From assembly GCA_025267735.1 (NCBI GenBank), contig CM046299.1:26252468-26316467 (forward strand): DNA of 64,000 bases, written 5' to 3'. The notes under the pieces are model-generated. The model did no database searches, was not told the origin of the DNA, and worked only from the letters and a program-made list of their open reading frames with translations. Positions 36,740-48,039 of this stretch are shown here, piece by piece (the stretch's first letter is position 1; every line of letters starts with the position of its first letter). The stretch is from Mactra quadrangularis. Taxonomy: Eukaryota > Mollusca > Bivalvia > Venerida > Mactridae. A program made the translations under genes and the position numbers.

Positions 36740-37496
36740 AAGCTACCGGTAGCCGTTCGGACTATAAAGTGTTGTTTTTATGTAGAACAATTATATTTCT
36801 GTGGGTATTCCAAGATGAAAAAAGGGCTATATTTTCTATACATATTAATCTTATTCATTTAATGGCCATTTATGAAGAATTTCTGCATATGGAGATATGG
36901 CAACAAGAGATATAATATTGATTAATATCTTATACAAATGCGGATGATCACTAGCGAATTCAGAGACCCAGTGCGCACCCGGCGCACGCCCTTGCCCGCC
37001 CCCCCCCCACTAAAAGTGCCGGACTTTTCAACCTTGATGACAAACACTTATAACGTTTTATATCATAATTTCCATTTAAAACCATATTTTTACATAAAAT
37101 TAAAGCACAACATCTATTTCAAGTAGAACACTCTTTGACTTTGCAAGCATACTAGTGTATCTGGTTGAAAAAAGGTTATTTACTGCTCACGTCCCTCTAA
37201 CCAGAAAGCCACACCTCCTCTAATCTGAGATCCTGGATCCGCTACTTATGATTTCCCAAATTCAATCAAACAAAAAGTCCACATCACACAATCAATAAAC
37301 ATTTTACAAACATTTAAACCAACGAGTTTACATTTTAATTCAATAAAAATCGTTATAATCGCATATAAATTCAAAATCATCAAAATGCAATATTAATCAT
37401 TATTAAAATAATTTACCGATACGATGGATGATTTAAACAGATGTGATTATAAACACTTAATATTAATTTTCGTATATAACCGATATTGTTTTACAG
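36740..37496. other. Non-coding, AT-rich
   Basis: No gene seen. Includes a poly-C run near 37002. The end is the polypyrimidine tract and acceptor (TTTTACAG) of the exon starting at 37497. Confidence 0.6.
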
Positions 37497-37928
37497 GGGA
37501 GAATACAGCCCCAAAGCCAAACACGAATGTAAACATCGCCCCCGTGGCAACCAATCCTGTAAACACCACCAGTGCTCCAAGTGTTCCTTCACCTGGGGTC
37601 CACAAGTTTGACCTAGGGTCAGGATATGAGATATTCTTTGACGGACGGTTTATTTCTTTTAAACCAATCGCCAATGGTCAAGCAAGTGGAAAGCCAGGAG
37701 CTCCACAACCTGGACAAAGTTCCTTAGGGATGCTCCTGAGTGGTCAAGGTGGGAGCCTAGAATTGACCTTAAATAATAAGACTAAGACCATAGGTGGCGC
37801 GGGAGCACCTGGAGCACAAGGGGCCGCAGGTTGGGCCGGTGGACCCACCACGGAGCCAGCTCTAGGTCCCAGTGATAGAATGAACACAACTGACGTTCCT
37901 GAAGAGATTGAAGCACGCCCTGATAAAA
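37497..37928 (+). CDS. Low-complexity protein gene, exon A (internal)
   Basis: Internal exon of 432 bp, phase 1 at both ends, so it adds exactly 144 residues. The acceptor is TTTTACAG and the donor is AAAA|GTATTC. It begins GENTAPKPN, has Asn/Thr/Pro-rich and hydrophobic segments (GYEIFFDGRFISFKP), then Gly/Ala/Pro-rich GAGAPGAQGAAG. It ends in a module GWAGGPTTEPALG...NTTDVPEEIEARPDK that is repeated in the exon at 51027. Similarity to that exon stops at the proposed donor, which supports the boundary. Composition suggests a secreted or extracellular-matrix protein, but no family is recognised. The alternative is an exon read through to a stop at 38009-38011. Upstream exons were not found. 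Confidence 0.6.
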
Positions 37929-37939
37929 GTATTCTTGAG

Positions 37940-38077
37940 TTACCGTTTTTGGTTTCTGGAGATCTGAGATTAAGATTTACCGTTCTTGGTTTCTTGAGAT
38001 CTGAGATTTAGGGTTATTGTTCATGGTTTTTGGAGATATGAGATCTAGAGTTATCGTTCTTGGTTTCTGGGTGCACT
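37940..38077. repeat. 37-bp minisatellite, ~3.7 copies
   Basis: Copies begin at 37940, 37977, 38014 and 38051 with a constant 37-bp period (TTACCGTTCTTGGTTTCT... GAGATCTGAGAT). It starts 11 bp after the exon A donor, so it lies at the very beginning of the intron. Confidence 0.9.
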
Positions 38078-38973
38078 AAAACATTATCTTTTGTTCAGTT
38101 TGGTTGGGCTCTATTCGTTTTGTTGAAATTTTAATTGCATGTTTATTTTGCATCCTCTGTGAGCATTTCTAACATTTGTTTTCTAGTATGAATTAATTTT
38201 AACGTCTTTGTTTTCGATGTCTTCATATTTCAATAGGCAAGTTTTGGGGAAAATATTGAAATGTGACGTCATCGCTTGACTTTAGTGTTTCTAACAAACT
38301 ATGGCTTCTGTGACGTCATTCATTCACTGTTGGTACGTAGTTGTTGTTGATAAGAAATGATTGGTTGAACTTCTAGGAATTTGGTGGCATATTTCTGTCA
38401 TCAGATAATCCTATAAAAACAGAACATAATATCAAAAGGCTCGCAGTAACTTGTCATTGCTTACTAACCAACAGTTGACTAAATCTATGAATATTAGCGT
38501 TTGCTAAGAGTTATGCCCCTTACAATTAACAATAGTTAATCCAAGTAGTGTTTGTAAAATTGATGATAATTCATGCGACAAATGGAGCCACAAAATACAT
38601 TAATACATGTAAACTTAAAATATATATAAAAAACTTAAATACTCTAAAAAATCAAAACATCTGATCATGCTGTCAATAATTTTCAGCAAATACCCTTAAG
38701 TTCGGGAAGTGATTTGTACTAATAGAAATAAGTTCCTGAGTCAGGCCAAGTTTTATCATTTATAATCCATGTGTATTGGTATTTTATGTGCATTTTTCTG
38801 AACAAATCTAAAAAACAACATCAACATCAAAAACAAACCAAAAAACCCTCCTTAATGGTGCATTGTACGTAAATACGTGCGATTTAATTCTTACTTCAAT
38901 AAGTCTGAAATATTTAAAAGACACTTAACGATGATATGTCATAAAAGATTTAAGTTTTTTTAGATCAACTTAC
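38078..38973. other. Intron, no gene recognised
   Basis: AT-rich. Two perfect TGACGTCA sites at 38264 and 38311 are the only notable words. Confidence 0.6.
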
Positions 38974-39418
38974 TAAGGGCTGTCACGACACGCCAGAAAT
39001 GTTTCGCGGTATATTGCGATGCACTAGAACCGTATCGCGATACGTACCACGATATATTGCATTGCTAACAAAAGACAGATTACATAATACTTCTGTCTTA
39101 AAGAACTTATGTAACTGTTCAATATTGAAGTATGTTATAGGATTTTGTTGGGAAAATGCCTGGGGAAAACTGGGCATTTTTAGACTTATGGGTACATTCC
39201 GAACGCGTCCAGATCGGTTAAATTCTTTGAACTTAGGCTTTAATCGAATGAACCATGGAAACTGACATTTCGCTTCTTTCATTTGGCGAAGGGAAGACTT
39301 TTTAAATGAAAATAAAAAGTATCGCGAAATACCGGTACGTTAAATTCGTACCGCGGTACGTATTGCCGCAGCTGCATATTGCAATATACCGGTATACCGG
39401 TACATCGGGACAGCCGCA
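38974..39418. mobile_element. hAT-like non-autonomous element
   Basis: Ends are inverted (GGGCTGTCACGA on the left; the right end reads GGCTGTCCCGA on the opposite strand). The subterminal regions are rich in CGCGATACG, ACCGCGGTACG and CCGGTATACC words facing each other. It is flanked by near-identical 8-bp repeats CAACTTAC (38966-38973) and CAACTTCC (39419-39426), the target-site length of hAT transposons. The interior has no transposase. Confidence 0.6.
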
Positions 39419-39540
39419 CAACTTCCATAGTCGAGAATATCTTATTCAGTTAAATCAGAAAGTCAGGCGTATATCAAGCGATATCTTTATTCTTTAATAC
39501 ATTTCTTGTCATTCTTAAATCAAATATACCATACTCTGTT

Positions 39541-39653
39541 CGGTTTTCATATAGATACTGAACTTTATACGCAACTTGACAGACTTACACACATACCGTC
39601 ACTGTACGGTTTTGATATTGTTACTGGACTTTATACTCATCTTGACAGACTTA
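39541..39653. repeat. 66-bp direct duplication
   Basis: Segments at 39541-39587 and 39607-39653 share CGGTTTT...ACTTTATAC...CTTGACAGACTTA with modest divergence, offset 66 bp. Confidence 0.8.
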
Positions 39654-40120
39654 TATTATACTGTAAATAAATAAATGACTCGTCAAATTAACGTTTATTT
39701 TATTGTACCGACATAATTTGACATACTGCACTAAAATAGACGGTAATTTGCATATTGCCCAAGACGTTCATTTGTATAAAACTGAAAGACGGTGAAATGC
39801 GCGCATTTAATGCTTCGTTCAACAAATACAACGGTCTACAAAGTACAATTTATTTGTTTGTAAAGAATGATTAATTTTACTCAAAACTTAAATCACAAAA
39901 TCACTGAAACGCGGCATAATATTCGTTATTAATGGCGTAACGGCGATTTGGTTTATATATGTATGTATTCAACTTCCGTCAGTCTGTTAGTGGAATTCGG
40001 CTTTTACGGTCAGTGCGTAGATCGTTGGATAGTATAACACCGTAGCGTAAATTGGTTAAAATAGTAGCCTGTTCAATTACCCTGAACGTTCCGTAACGTT
40101 CCGTAACGCTAGAGTCGGAA

Positions 40121-40237
40121 CAACTCAACCAGAAGACAACTCAACCCGATACAACTCTATCCCCTACTAAAGGGTTGAGTTGTCACAACTTTGAGTTGAG
40201 TTATCCACAGGTTGAGTTGTCTTTGGGTTGAGTTTTC
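40121..40237. repeat. Cluster of CAACTCAACC words in both orientations
   Basis: Three forward CAACTC(AACC) words on the left and four GGTTGAGTTG-type words on the right, within 117 bp, around the centre near 40160. The two sides can pair as a hairpin. Confidence 0.85.
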
Positions 40238-42780
40238 CCGTATATGTAACGTTAGCTAACAGACGTTACTGGACACGCTGCAGCTCTACTTAATGTTTCA
40301 TTTCTAGTAATAGTTTTTTTTTCTGTTGAATTTACTTACAATTGTCTATGTTTTATCGTATAATAAATCATAGTTTCTCATTTGATTTAATTCCTACGCG
40401 CATCAAAGCTCGTGTTTATACTTTTTTTAAAAGATAGACACCTCTAAGTTATTCCTTTAAACACAATATTCTACAGCTGCAGAACTAGTATGGACCGGTA
40501 GGATTTATTGCGTCTGTTTGGTTTTAAAAAACAAGTTTAAATTACAGAAGTATTTGATCAACGGCGTGTTCTTTTTTGAGATTAAAAACCAAATTTACTT
40601 TGAACAGTAAAACAGTCAATGTTTCAAACGACAGCGTTTTGTGTCTATATGTATATTTCATTGTTTGTTATAAAACGCACCTGACTAAAATGAATTTAGT
40701 TACCACGTGCAACAGTTTAAATCTTTATTATTTTTAAAACCGTGCTTGTTAACTTGTCTTAAATCGTTTACAAAATTTACTTCAAACAAACACAATTTTT
40801 ATTATTACTTAAATGAACCCCAAGTATAGTGCGTGCAAAAAAACAAAACAATGTTTATAATAACAATAGAATAAACTAATCCACTACGAGGGTCGCTCAG
40901 GATGACAATAACATAAACATGTGATATATTTTACGATTGTCTTAGTTGTTAGTGTAATGGAAAAGATTTTTACCGACACAAGCACGATTTACCAACAAAT
41001 GGTGGTATCCATCATGCTAATTTTGTTTCAATGAATTACACACATTTTATTTTCATCACTGCCTACCCCAGAAATGGATTGTCTCATTTCTAATGTTTAC
41101 CAAAACACGTTTTGTTTTTTTGTACGCACTATACAAGATATAAACGCCAAGTGTTTGACCACAGCGGATATAGATGTACCGAAGTGTTGTTGTTTAAAGT
41201 ATCTAAACAAAAGTCGAGTCAGGATTTAAATGTATGAAATTTTGTTTGTGGCTTTCTTGAACATAATATTCAGGTCTTTGATCATTTTTTTCCAATAATA
41301 CGAGTAAATGTACACCAATATCAACGTTAATTTATTAATAAAGCCGAATGTCCCCTTCAGTAAATTAGAAAGACCGTTGCAAAACGCAAATTACTAGTAC
41401 CACCTGATTTGGTTCTTTTGACACATTTATTGGTTCTGCTATGCCACCCAGCAATGCCCATAAATTGCATGTTCATTGTATGTTGCTAAACGCAAAGTCG
41501 ACCGGTTTTGGATCCGTACATAGGACAAGTTTTATAAAAATATGTATAGTGTTTTGATACAGCAGCGTGTTGTACATCCATTGGTTAATGTGTCTAAACA
41601 ATACATTTGCAAAGAACCAGCTTTAGACTGTTAACAATTAGGTTTATGAATCGACAATCAATTGATTTCGTTGGACGTTTTTTATGTAAAAATGCTGGTT
41701 ACTTTACGCGTGAATAAAACGTATCACGAAAGCATGTAAAATACAAGCCATGAACAAGAAAATCAAACGGTTGCATTATATTTCCTGAACAATGCTTGTT
41801 TTATTTCAATCATTAGTATAAATGTAACAGAAATGACTAACACAAAATAACGCTGCATACATCCTCCTTGTATTCGTACATGTTTAAACATCTTGATATA
41901 TGTTTAAACATAACAATGCTTTTACAATACCTTTATTCGTATCGCTGGTATACGTTAAGTGATTTTATAATTGACAGTTATTATTGACAGATGAAATTAA
42001 TAATAATGTAATTAATTAAATACAATACAATACAATATATATTATTAACTCAAATTACAAAAAAGTAACCTATAAGTATATAAACAAGGAAAGAAAGAAT
42101 TGTTAATAATAAAACGCATATTTGTCCTAATTATAAATATTATGCATTAGGTTAAATTACAATCTCCGTAAACAGATATCCTGTAGAGCATTGTCGTACA
42201 AGATCTCTAAGATCTCAATGAAGGGTCACGTCGAGATGACCTTTATGTCGACCAATCAATGCGTAATTTTCATCTAGACGAAACACTATCTATAACATTT
42301 TGATTTTGTAATTTCTATTTTTAGACAAAGGTTTGCGAGCTAATTTAACAGCGGTATTATTCAAAGTATGCGATTGGACGGTTCATTTTAAATTGCGTGA
42401 CGTAGACGATGTAAACAAGTTACTAATCATAACAATTTCGTCCTGAATATTATGATGAGAAAAGGTCACCTGAACGTGAGTGACCCTTGTTTGAAAACGG
42501 CCAGATCTAAATTAGCGAGTTGGGGAGCGGAAAATTTTAGATCGGGTTTTAATCAGATTGGTTAAATTACAAAACCCGACATTTCTATTGGCTAAAATTG
42601 TTGTGTTTTATATCACCCTTCGACCTTATTACTCGACGTATGCAAAAGATGCTGGCGTCATTCGAAAGAGCAAAATCTTAGCTATACGTGCATGTATAAA
42701 TCGGTGAAATAGAATTATTGACTTCTAATTGCACTTGGTTAATTACTATTATTTCTAGTAATATATTCTATATGTATATA
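40238..42780. other. Intron, no gene recognised
   Basis: AT-rich with no open frame worth naming. It includes an inverted pair: AAGGGTCACGTCGAGATGACC at 42221-42241 against AAAGGTCACC...GTGAGTGACCCTT at 42461-42487, possibly the ends of an old foldback element. Confidence 0.5.
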
Positions 42781-43141
42781 CACTGCCCTCCAAAAGTTCC
42801 TTCACAAATTTACAATTTACAATGTCCTCAATGGAGTTTTAAAAAGTTGTAAAAGCAAATTTTTGTTAGATGAATTTTTATTTTGTTTTTGAAATCAGTG
42901 CACTTTTCTTTTAGATGTGAAATATCTCAAACTTGATCAGGCTTATTGTGGTACATTAACCATAGTTTGGGAGACTGATAGATAACTTTTGCTGCACCTC
43001 GAAAATGAAATGTATCCGCAGAAATTTCGTATCCATGGCATCAATAAATAACTAAATTAACAATGATATAATAGTTCTGCAATCTTGGCTTTTGTAGCAG
43101 TACAATTAATTATACTGTGAAGAAACTTTTGGAGGGCAGTG
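42781..43141. mobile_element. Tc1/mariner-type MITE
   Basis: 361 bp bounded by inverted repeats CACTGCCCTCCAAAAGTT at the left and its complement at 43124-43141, with TA immediately outside both ends (42779-42780 and 43142-43143). The TIRs extend ~27 bp with one or two mismatches. No transposase frame is inside, so it depends on a Tc1/mariner enzyme elsewhere. Confidence 0.9.
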
Positions 43142-44013
43142 TACAGTATATTTGATTTGGGACCGTGTCGACAGCCAGTGGATGAAAATGATAAATGAAA
43201 ACGTTTACTTCCGGAAGCCTTTTTGAATGCTCAGGTTTTACCAGTTTTCGTCTGAACAAGTTTTAACTTATCTTACCTGATATTTAAAATATAAATGATT
43301 TTTAGCAAGACTGTGAAACAGGCGAAGCTATAAGCGGCATTTCAGAACTGAGATCTTGAGTAGTGGTCCATTTTTCCGCATGCCAGAAAATAGTTCAATA
43401 TCAAAAACTCGATATATAACTGCCTTTATATTGCATTCACACATATTTCATAAAATTCATTGTGACATCAAATCTCTTCAATTTTGTGAACAATTAAACT
43501 ATGTTAGAAAAGTAATAACACGACGGGCTACCGCGGATGTATACATGTACATCGATTTCATTCATGAAAAATTATGAATGAAAATTTTTACTCGGCCCCG
43601 TATCAAGCACTATAGTCACGTGATTAACAATTCAATAAACCTGGAAAGACTCGATCAAACGCTTTACTTTGAATTCGTAAGAACGGTTAAATTTCATAAT
43701 AATATAAACAGTGGAGTGAATGGTTTATTTCTGTGTAAAAAAATAAACAAATATTGAATGACACAATAATGCTAGTTGTGAAGTAGTCTATTCGCCGTGC
43801 AAATTCGAATATTTCATAAGTCTATTACTACTGTTCTCCGCAGTGAAACTTCGAATATTCGTAACATTGAAATTAATGTGCATAATATCTTGATAATTAT
43901 TTTAGTGAAGTAAATTGGTATTTCTTTGCAAAAAAAAAATACAAATATTGTATAACGAGTTAGAAATTCGAATATTTCCTACGTCGAGATCTGCTGTGAC
44001 TCCTTGCGGTGAT
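43142..44013. other. Intron, no gene recognised
   Basis: Contains three copies of AAATTCGAATATTT-like words (43801, 43850 and 43967 areas) and little else. Confidence 0.5.
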
Positions 44014-44487
44014 AGGTTACATACCACTAAATGGTAACCGGAAGTGAGCATTTACCGGAAGTAGAAAGTGTGACATAGTCCTTATTTATTTTTTGAGAGC
44101 GCATGGATACCTCATTTGTGGTGCTTTTTAATATAGAAGAGTATGTATGTCTTTGACAATGCCTTTCCTATGAAATTATGCAAAAATTCAATGGATCTGG
44201 TTTGTTTAGTCGCGAAAACTGGTTAAAAGGGGAGATGACTCTGTACGGCTGGTGAAGAGTTAAAAACCAGGACATTTTCAGGGTAGGAACTTTCAATCGC
44301 AATTTATTTTCTTATAAGTAACGTAACTTTTTTTCTAATACTGATCATTTTGAGGGGAATAGATAGATCTTTCAGCCTATATATGGTTTGGGGTATCTCA
44401 CACCCCTGGGTCATAGTGTAATTTGTCATTGAAAACGAGACTTTTTATATACAACAAAGAAGGATTTTATTTAGTGGTATGTAACCT
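44014..44487. mobile_element. 474-bp element with perfect 19-bp inverted ends
   Basis: AGGTTACATACCACTAAAT at 44014-44032 is repeated exactly in inverse at 44469-44487, and GAT flanks both ends (44011-44013 and 44488-44490). It has two ACCGGAAGT words (44037 and 44054) just inside the left end, which match ETS-factor sites. No protein is coded. A 3-bp target duplication would fit a Harbinger-type or CACTA-type MITE; the family is not certain. Confidence 0.75.
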
Positions 44488-44638
44488 GATAATGGTTAAT
44501 CGCAGTGAGTTATCGTTCCTTCACAGGTGTCGCCACATAACCCGGTCCAAAACTTCGGGCATACTCGGAATTTATCCTACCTCAAACCAGGAAGTGAAGT
44601 TGAATCTTGTCGATTTTTAACATAATTATTCGTTTAAA

Positions 44639-46480
44639 ATGCCTAGTACGTGCTGTTGTGTACCAAATTGTCATAATAGAGGAGGGCACGAATTCCCAAC
44701 TGAAAAAGAACGACGGGAGAAATGGATTGTTGCTATAAAACGCCTCGATGTTGAAACAATGAAAAACTGAATACCGATTACCGTCGGCCTCAGCAGTTGT
44801 GTGCAAGTCGCATTTTACTTAGGCCTGAAGATAACCTTCAGCTAACGAAAGACGGTAAGATTTGTTCACAAGTTGTTTTTACTTTAAAATATAAACATAA
44901 ATGGGTACATTATACGTACAGTTGTGGAATATTGAATTGAAATAGTGATATGCGGTAGTGGGTGGGGTAAAGCTAAAAAATTGATACAATGTGAGACCTA
45001 ATTTATCTGCTAAGAGTTGACTTATATGAACCTATATAAACATGATTTGGTTTACTTTGTTTGAATTTTACTCCATGGCATCACTGTATAGGTCATGTCA
45101 AGGCAGTCAGCCCACCTACTCACTGATCATGGAAAAGTTAAATTTTGTAGAGGCATATATCTGTCCATGACCTTCTTGGGAATCAAAACAAGGACCCTTG
45201 ATCAGTATACTACCAACTGAGCTAGCAGGATGGGCTTTATAAACATGATAAACCTTTCTTCTGTTAATGATGATCATTCAATCATTGACCTTAGACTTGG
45301 CACCTTTTATTTTGTAGGGAGAAAGCGCGGTCAACAGAAGCTATTGTCATCAGCTGTACCAACACTGTTTCAATGGACGAAACCCAAAACCCCATCAGAT
45401 ATAAGTCGTAGTGAACGGCTGTTTGTGAGAGAAAGTCGTAAAAGAAAAAGGGAGTCATATGTTGTTCGACAATTAGAGGTCGAGTTTTCTCAGCCTTTAG
45501 ATGTGATTGAGGAGATAGTTCCAGCCACGGATGATGACATCTTATTCACAGCTGTTCCATTAAAAATGAATAGAGACTGTGCTTCACAAACAGAAGCAAA
45601 ACCAATGTTTGACAGTGATAACTTTGTTAATGACAGTGAAGGAATTCTTTTCTACACTTGGTTGGAAAATTACATGAAATTCATGTTTGTATTAAATACA
45701 CTTGGACCTGCAGCTTTTTTATCTAACGTATTCATACCACAATGTCACATCTATCTCCATACCAAATCAATTGTTCATAACACTAATGAAACTTAGAAGA
45801 AACATGACTCATTTTGAACTATCAAGAATGTTTAACATATCAGAAGGAAGTGTTAAAAATGTAGTATATAAATGGATATTATTTATGTCAAAACAGTGGC
45901 GTGAAATTGATATTTGGCCGTCACGGAACTTAGTATCAAAATCAAAATTTCCTACAACACATGTAGTAATTGATGGAACCGAGTGTCCCATAAAAAAAAC
46001 GAAGGCCCCAAGAGCTCAACAGGCAACATATTCAACCTATAAAAACAGGAATACTGTAAAAACTTTAATAGGTGCTTCACCAGGTGGGGTCATAACATAT
46101 ACATCTCCTTTATATGGTGGATCTACTAGTGACAGACAAATGGTTGAACGCAGTGCTTTATTCATCATGTGTGATCCTGGAGATTCTATCATGGCCGGCA
46201 AAGGATTTAATGTGCAAGATTTGTTTGCACCAAATCATGTGACAATTAATGTTCCAACTTTCTTTAAAAAAAGAACAGACTGTCAGGAAAAGTTGTTATG
46301 AAGGACCGGCGAATATCCAGTAAAAGAGTACATATAGAGCGTTTAATTGGTTTAGGAAAAACTTATAAAATATTGTGTCGTCCAATGTCTGGTACTGATG
46401 CTAAAGTATCATCAGATATTATATTCATTTGTTTCATGCTTTGCAATTTTAGACCAAGAATTATTTCAATAAATGCATGA
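44639..46480 (+). pseudogene. THAP-DDE transposase, broken (ISL2EU/Harbinger-like)
   Basis: Two exons. Exon 1 (44639-44854) starts MPSTCCCVPNC and contains a THAP zinc-finger (CxxxxC, FPTEKERREKWI, VVCKSHF). A GTAAGA donor at 44855 joins in phase 1 to exon 2 at 45318 (acceptor TTTTGTAG), continuing AVPTLFQW, the usual end of a THAP domain. Exon 2 has a helix-turn-helix part (LMKLRRNMTHFELSRMF) and a DDE_Tnp_4-type catalytic domain: VVIDGTEC, GGSTSDRQ and HIERLIG supply the D, D and E. Four single-base indels break the frame (near 44762, 44814, the T-run at 45715 and the A-run at 46266). The usually conserved MAD motif reads MAGKGF. No companion YqaJ nuclease ORF was found. Confidence 0.8.
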
Positions 46481-46515
46481 ATTCAATATTGAAAGTTGAA
46501 GTGCATTCAATTTTT

Positions 46516-47447
46516 AGCTCGACTTTACGTAGTAATGTAGAGCTCTCCTACTCGCCCCGGGGTCCGCGTCCACCTTTCTGATTATAATTTTTGTGCAGTA
46601 AAATACTTTCTTCTGTATCTTAGTTATTTCTTAAGATACTAACTTCAAACTTTAAATATATGTTCCTTACTATCAACCACATCTCATGTGACAAGGTGTA
46701 TAACTCCTAACACATTTCTTTCAGAATTATCTCCCCTTGAACTGATTAAAGTTTTTGTGCACAGATTAAAGTTTTTGTGCAGTAAAATACTTTCTTCTAT
46801 ATCTTTGTTTTTTCTTAAGATATTAACTTCAAACTTTAAATATATGCTTCTTATTATCAACCACATCTCATGTGACAAGGTTCATAAATCTAAATATATT
46901 TTTTTCAGAATTATCTCCCCTTGAACTTAGAGTTTTCTTTCAAAAATGTTTGTTTTTACTGCAACTGTTTTATTCCTTTAGGTATTGACTTCAAACTTTA
47001 AATGTACATTCCTTATTATCAACCACATCTCATGTGACAAGGTGTATAACTCCAAATATATTTTTTCAGAATTATCTAATCTTGAACTTAGCGTATTCTT
47101 TAAAAAGTGTTTGTTTTTACTGCAACTGTTTTATTTCTATAGGTATTGACTTCAACCTTTAAATGTACATTCCTTATTATCAACCAAATCTCATGTGACA
47201 AGGTGTATAACTTCAAATATATTTTTTCAGATTTATCTCCCCTTGAACTTAGAGTTTTCTTTAAAAAATGTTTGTTTTTACTGCAACTGTTTTATTTTTT
47301 AAGGTATTGACTTCAAACTTAAAATATTTGTTTCCTATTATCAACCAAATCTCATGTGACTAGGTTTATAACTCCTTATACATATTTTTTACTCCAGTGA
47401 CAAACACTAACTAAGTCGAGCATGCTGTCTCCTCTGACAGCTCTTGT
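46516..47447. mobile_element. Element with internal ~160-180-bp tandem repeats
   Basis: Five diverged copies of a unit containing GACTTCAAACTTTAAAT, TATCAACCACATCTCATGTG and GAATTATCTCCCCTTGAAC start near 46632, 46814, 46978, 47138 and 47298. The block is bounded by AGCTCGACTT at 46516 and AAGTCGAGC at 47413-47421, which are inverted relative to each other, so it reads as one non-autonomous element. I believe this type is widespread in molluscan genomes, from memory only. Confidence 0.7.
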
Positions 47448-48039
47448 TAAGTTGTATAATGTTAGTGAGAACATGATATATATTTTAGTCTGAAATTTAT
47501 ACTTATGCCTTGAACACCTGAATTCTTCATTTATTTTTTTTCTTTAAAATGTATAAGTTTCTGAAGTTTATGTGTGTTATTTACACATTGTACATGTATG
47601 TGTAAATTGTACTGTGTATACACTGTATACATTAAAAATAATTTGATAAAAACACATTTTAAGCATAAGTTTCAGACTCAAACACTCATAACATGCTACA
47701 GTGTATACTTTCCTATTACAGATCTATACTATCGTCAAATAAAAATTAAAATAATAAGATGGAGTTTAACAATTGTTTTTATTTTTGATGACCAAAATAT
47801 TATTTACAAAAGCTTTGTACATCACGTATTTTCTCTTTTATAAACAAATGTGCATGTTTTGTGAAAACTTTAAGGCCACAACAAGTTGATCATATGTTCT
47901 ACGGCTTTTTTTTTAAGAAAATGCCGCAAGCAAGCAAAGAAAAAGAAACTTAATTCACTTGCTTTTTATAGCTTTATATGGTTTGACCAAATTTTTATGA
48001 ACAAGCGAGGTATTAAAAAATACAATATAAGAATATTTA
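47448..48039. other. Intron, no gene recognised
   Basis: AT-rich; only short frames without domains. Confidence 0.6.

Noticed and set aside
36432..36915. Several overlapping ORFs rich in Tyr/Cys/Leu or Val/Gln
   Set aside because: Produced by the pentanucleotide repeat, which has no stop codons in several frames.
38983..39282. ORFs of 88-99 codons on both strands
   Set aside because: They lie within the hAT-like non-autonomous element and show no transposase motifs.
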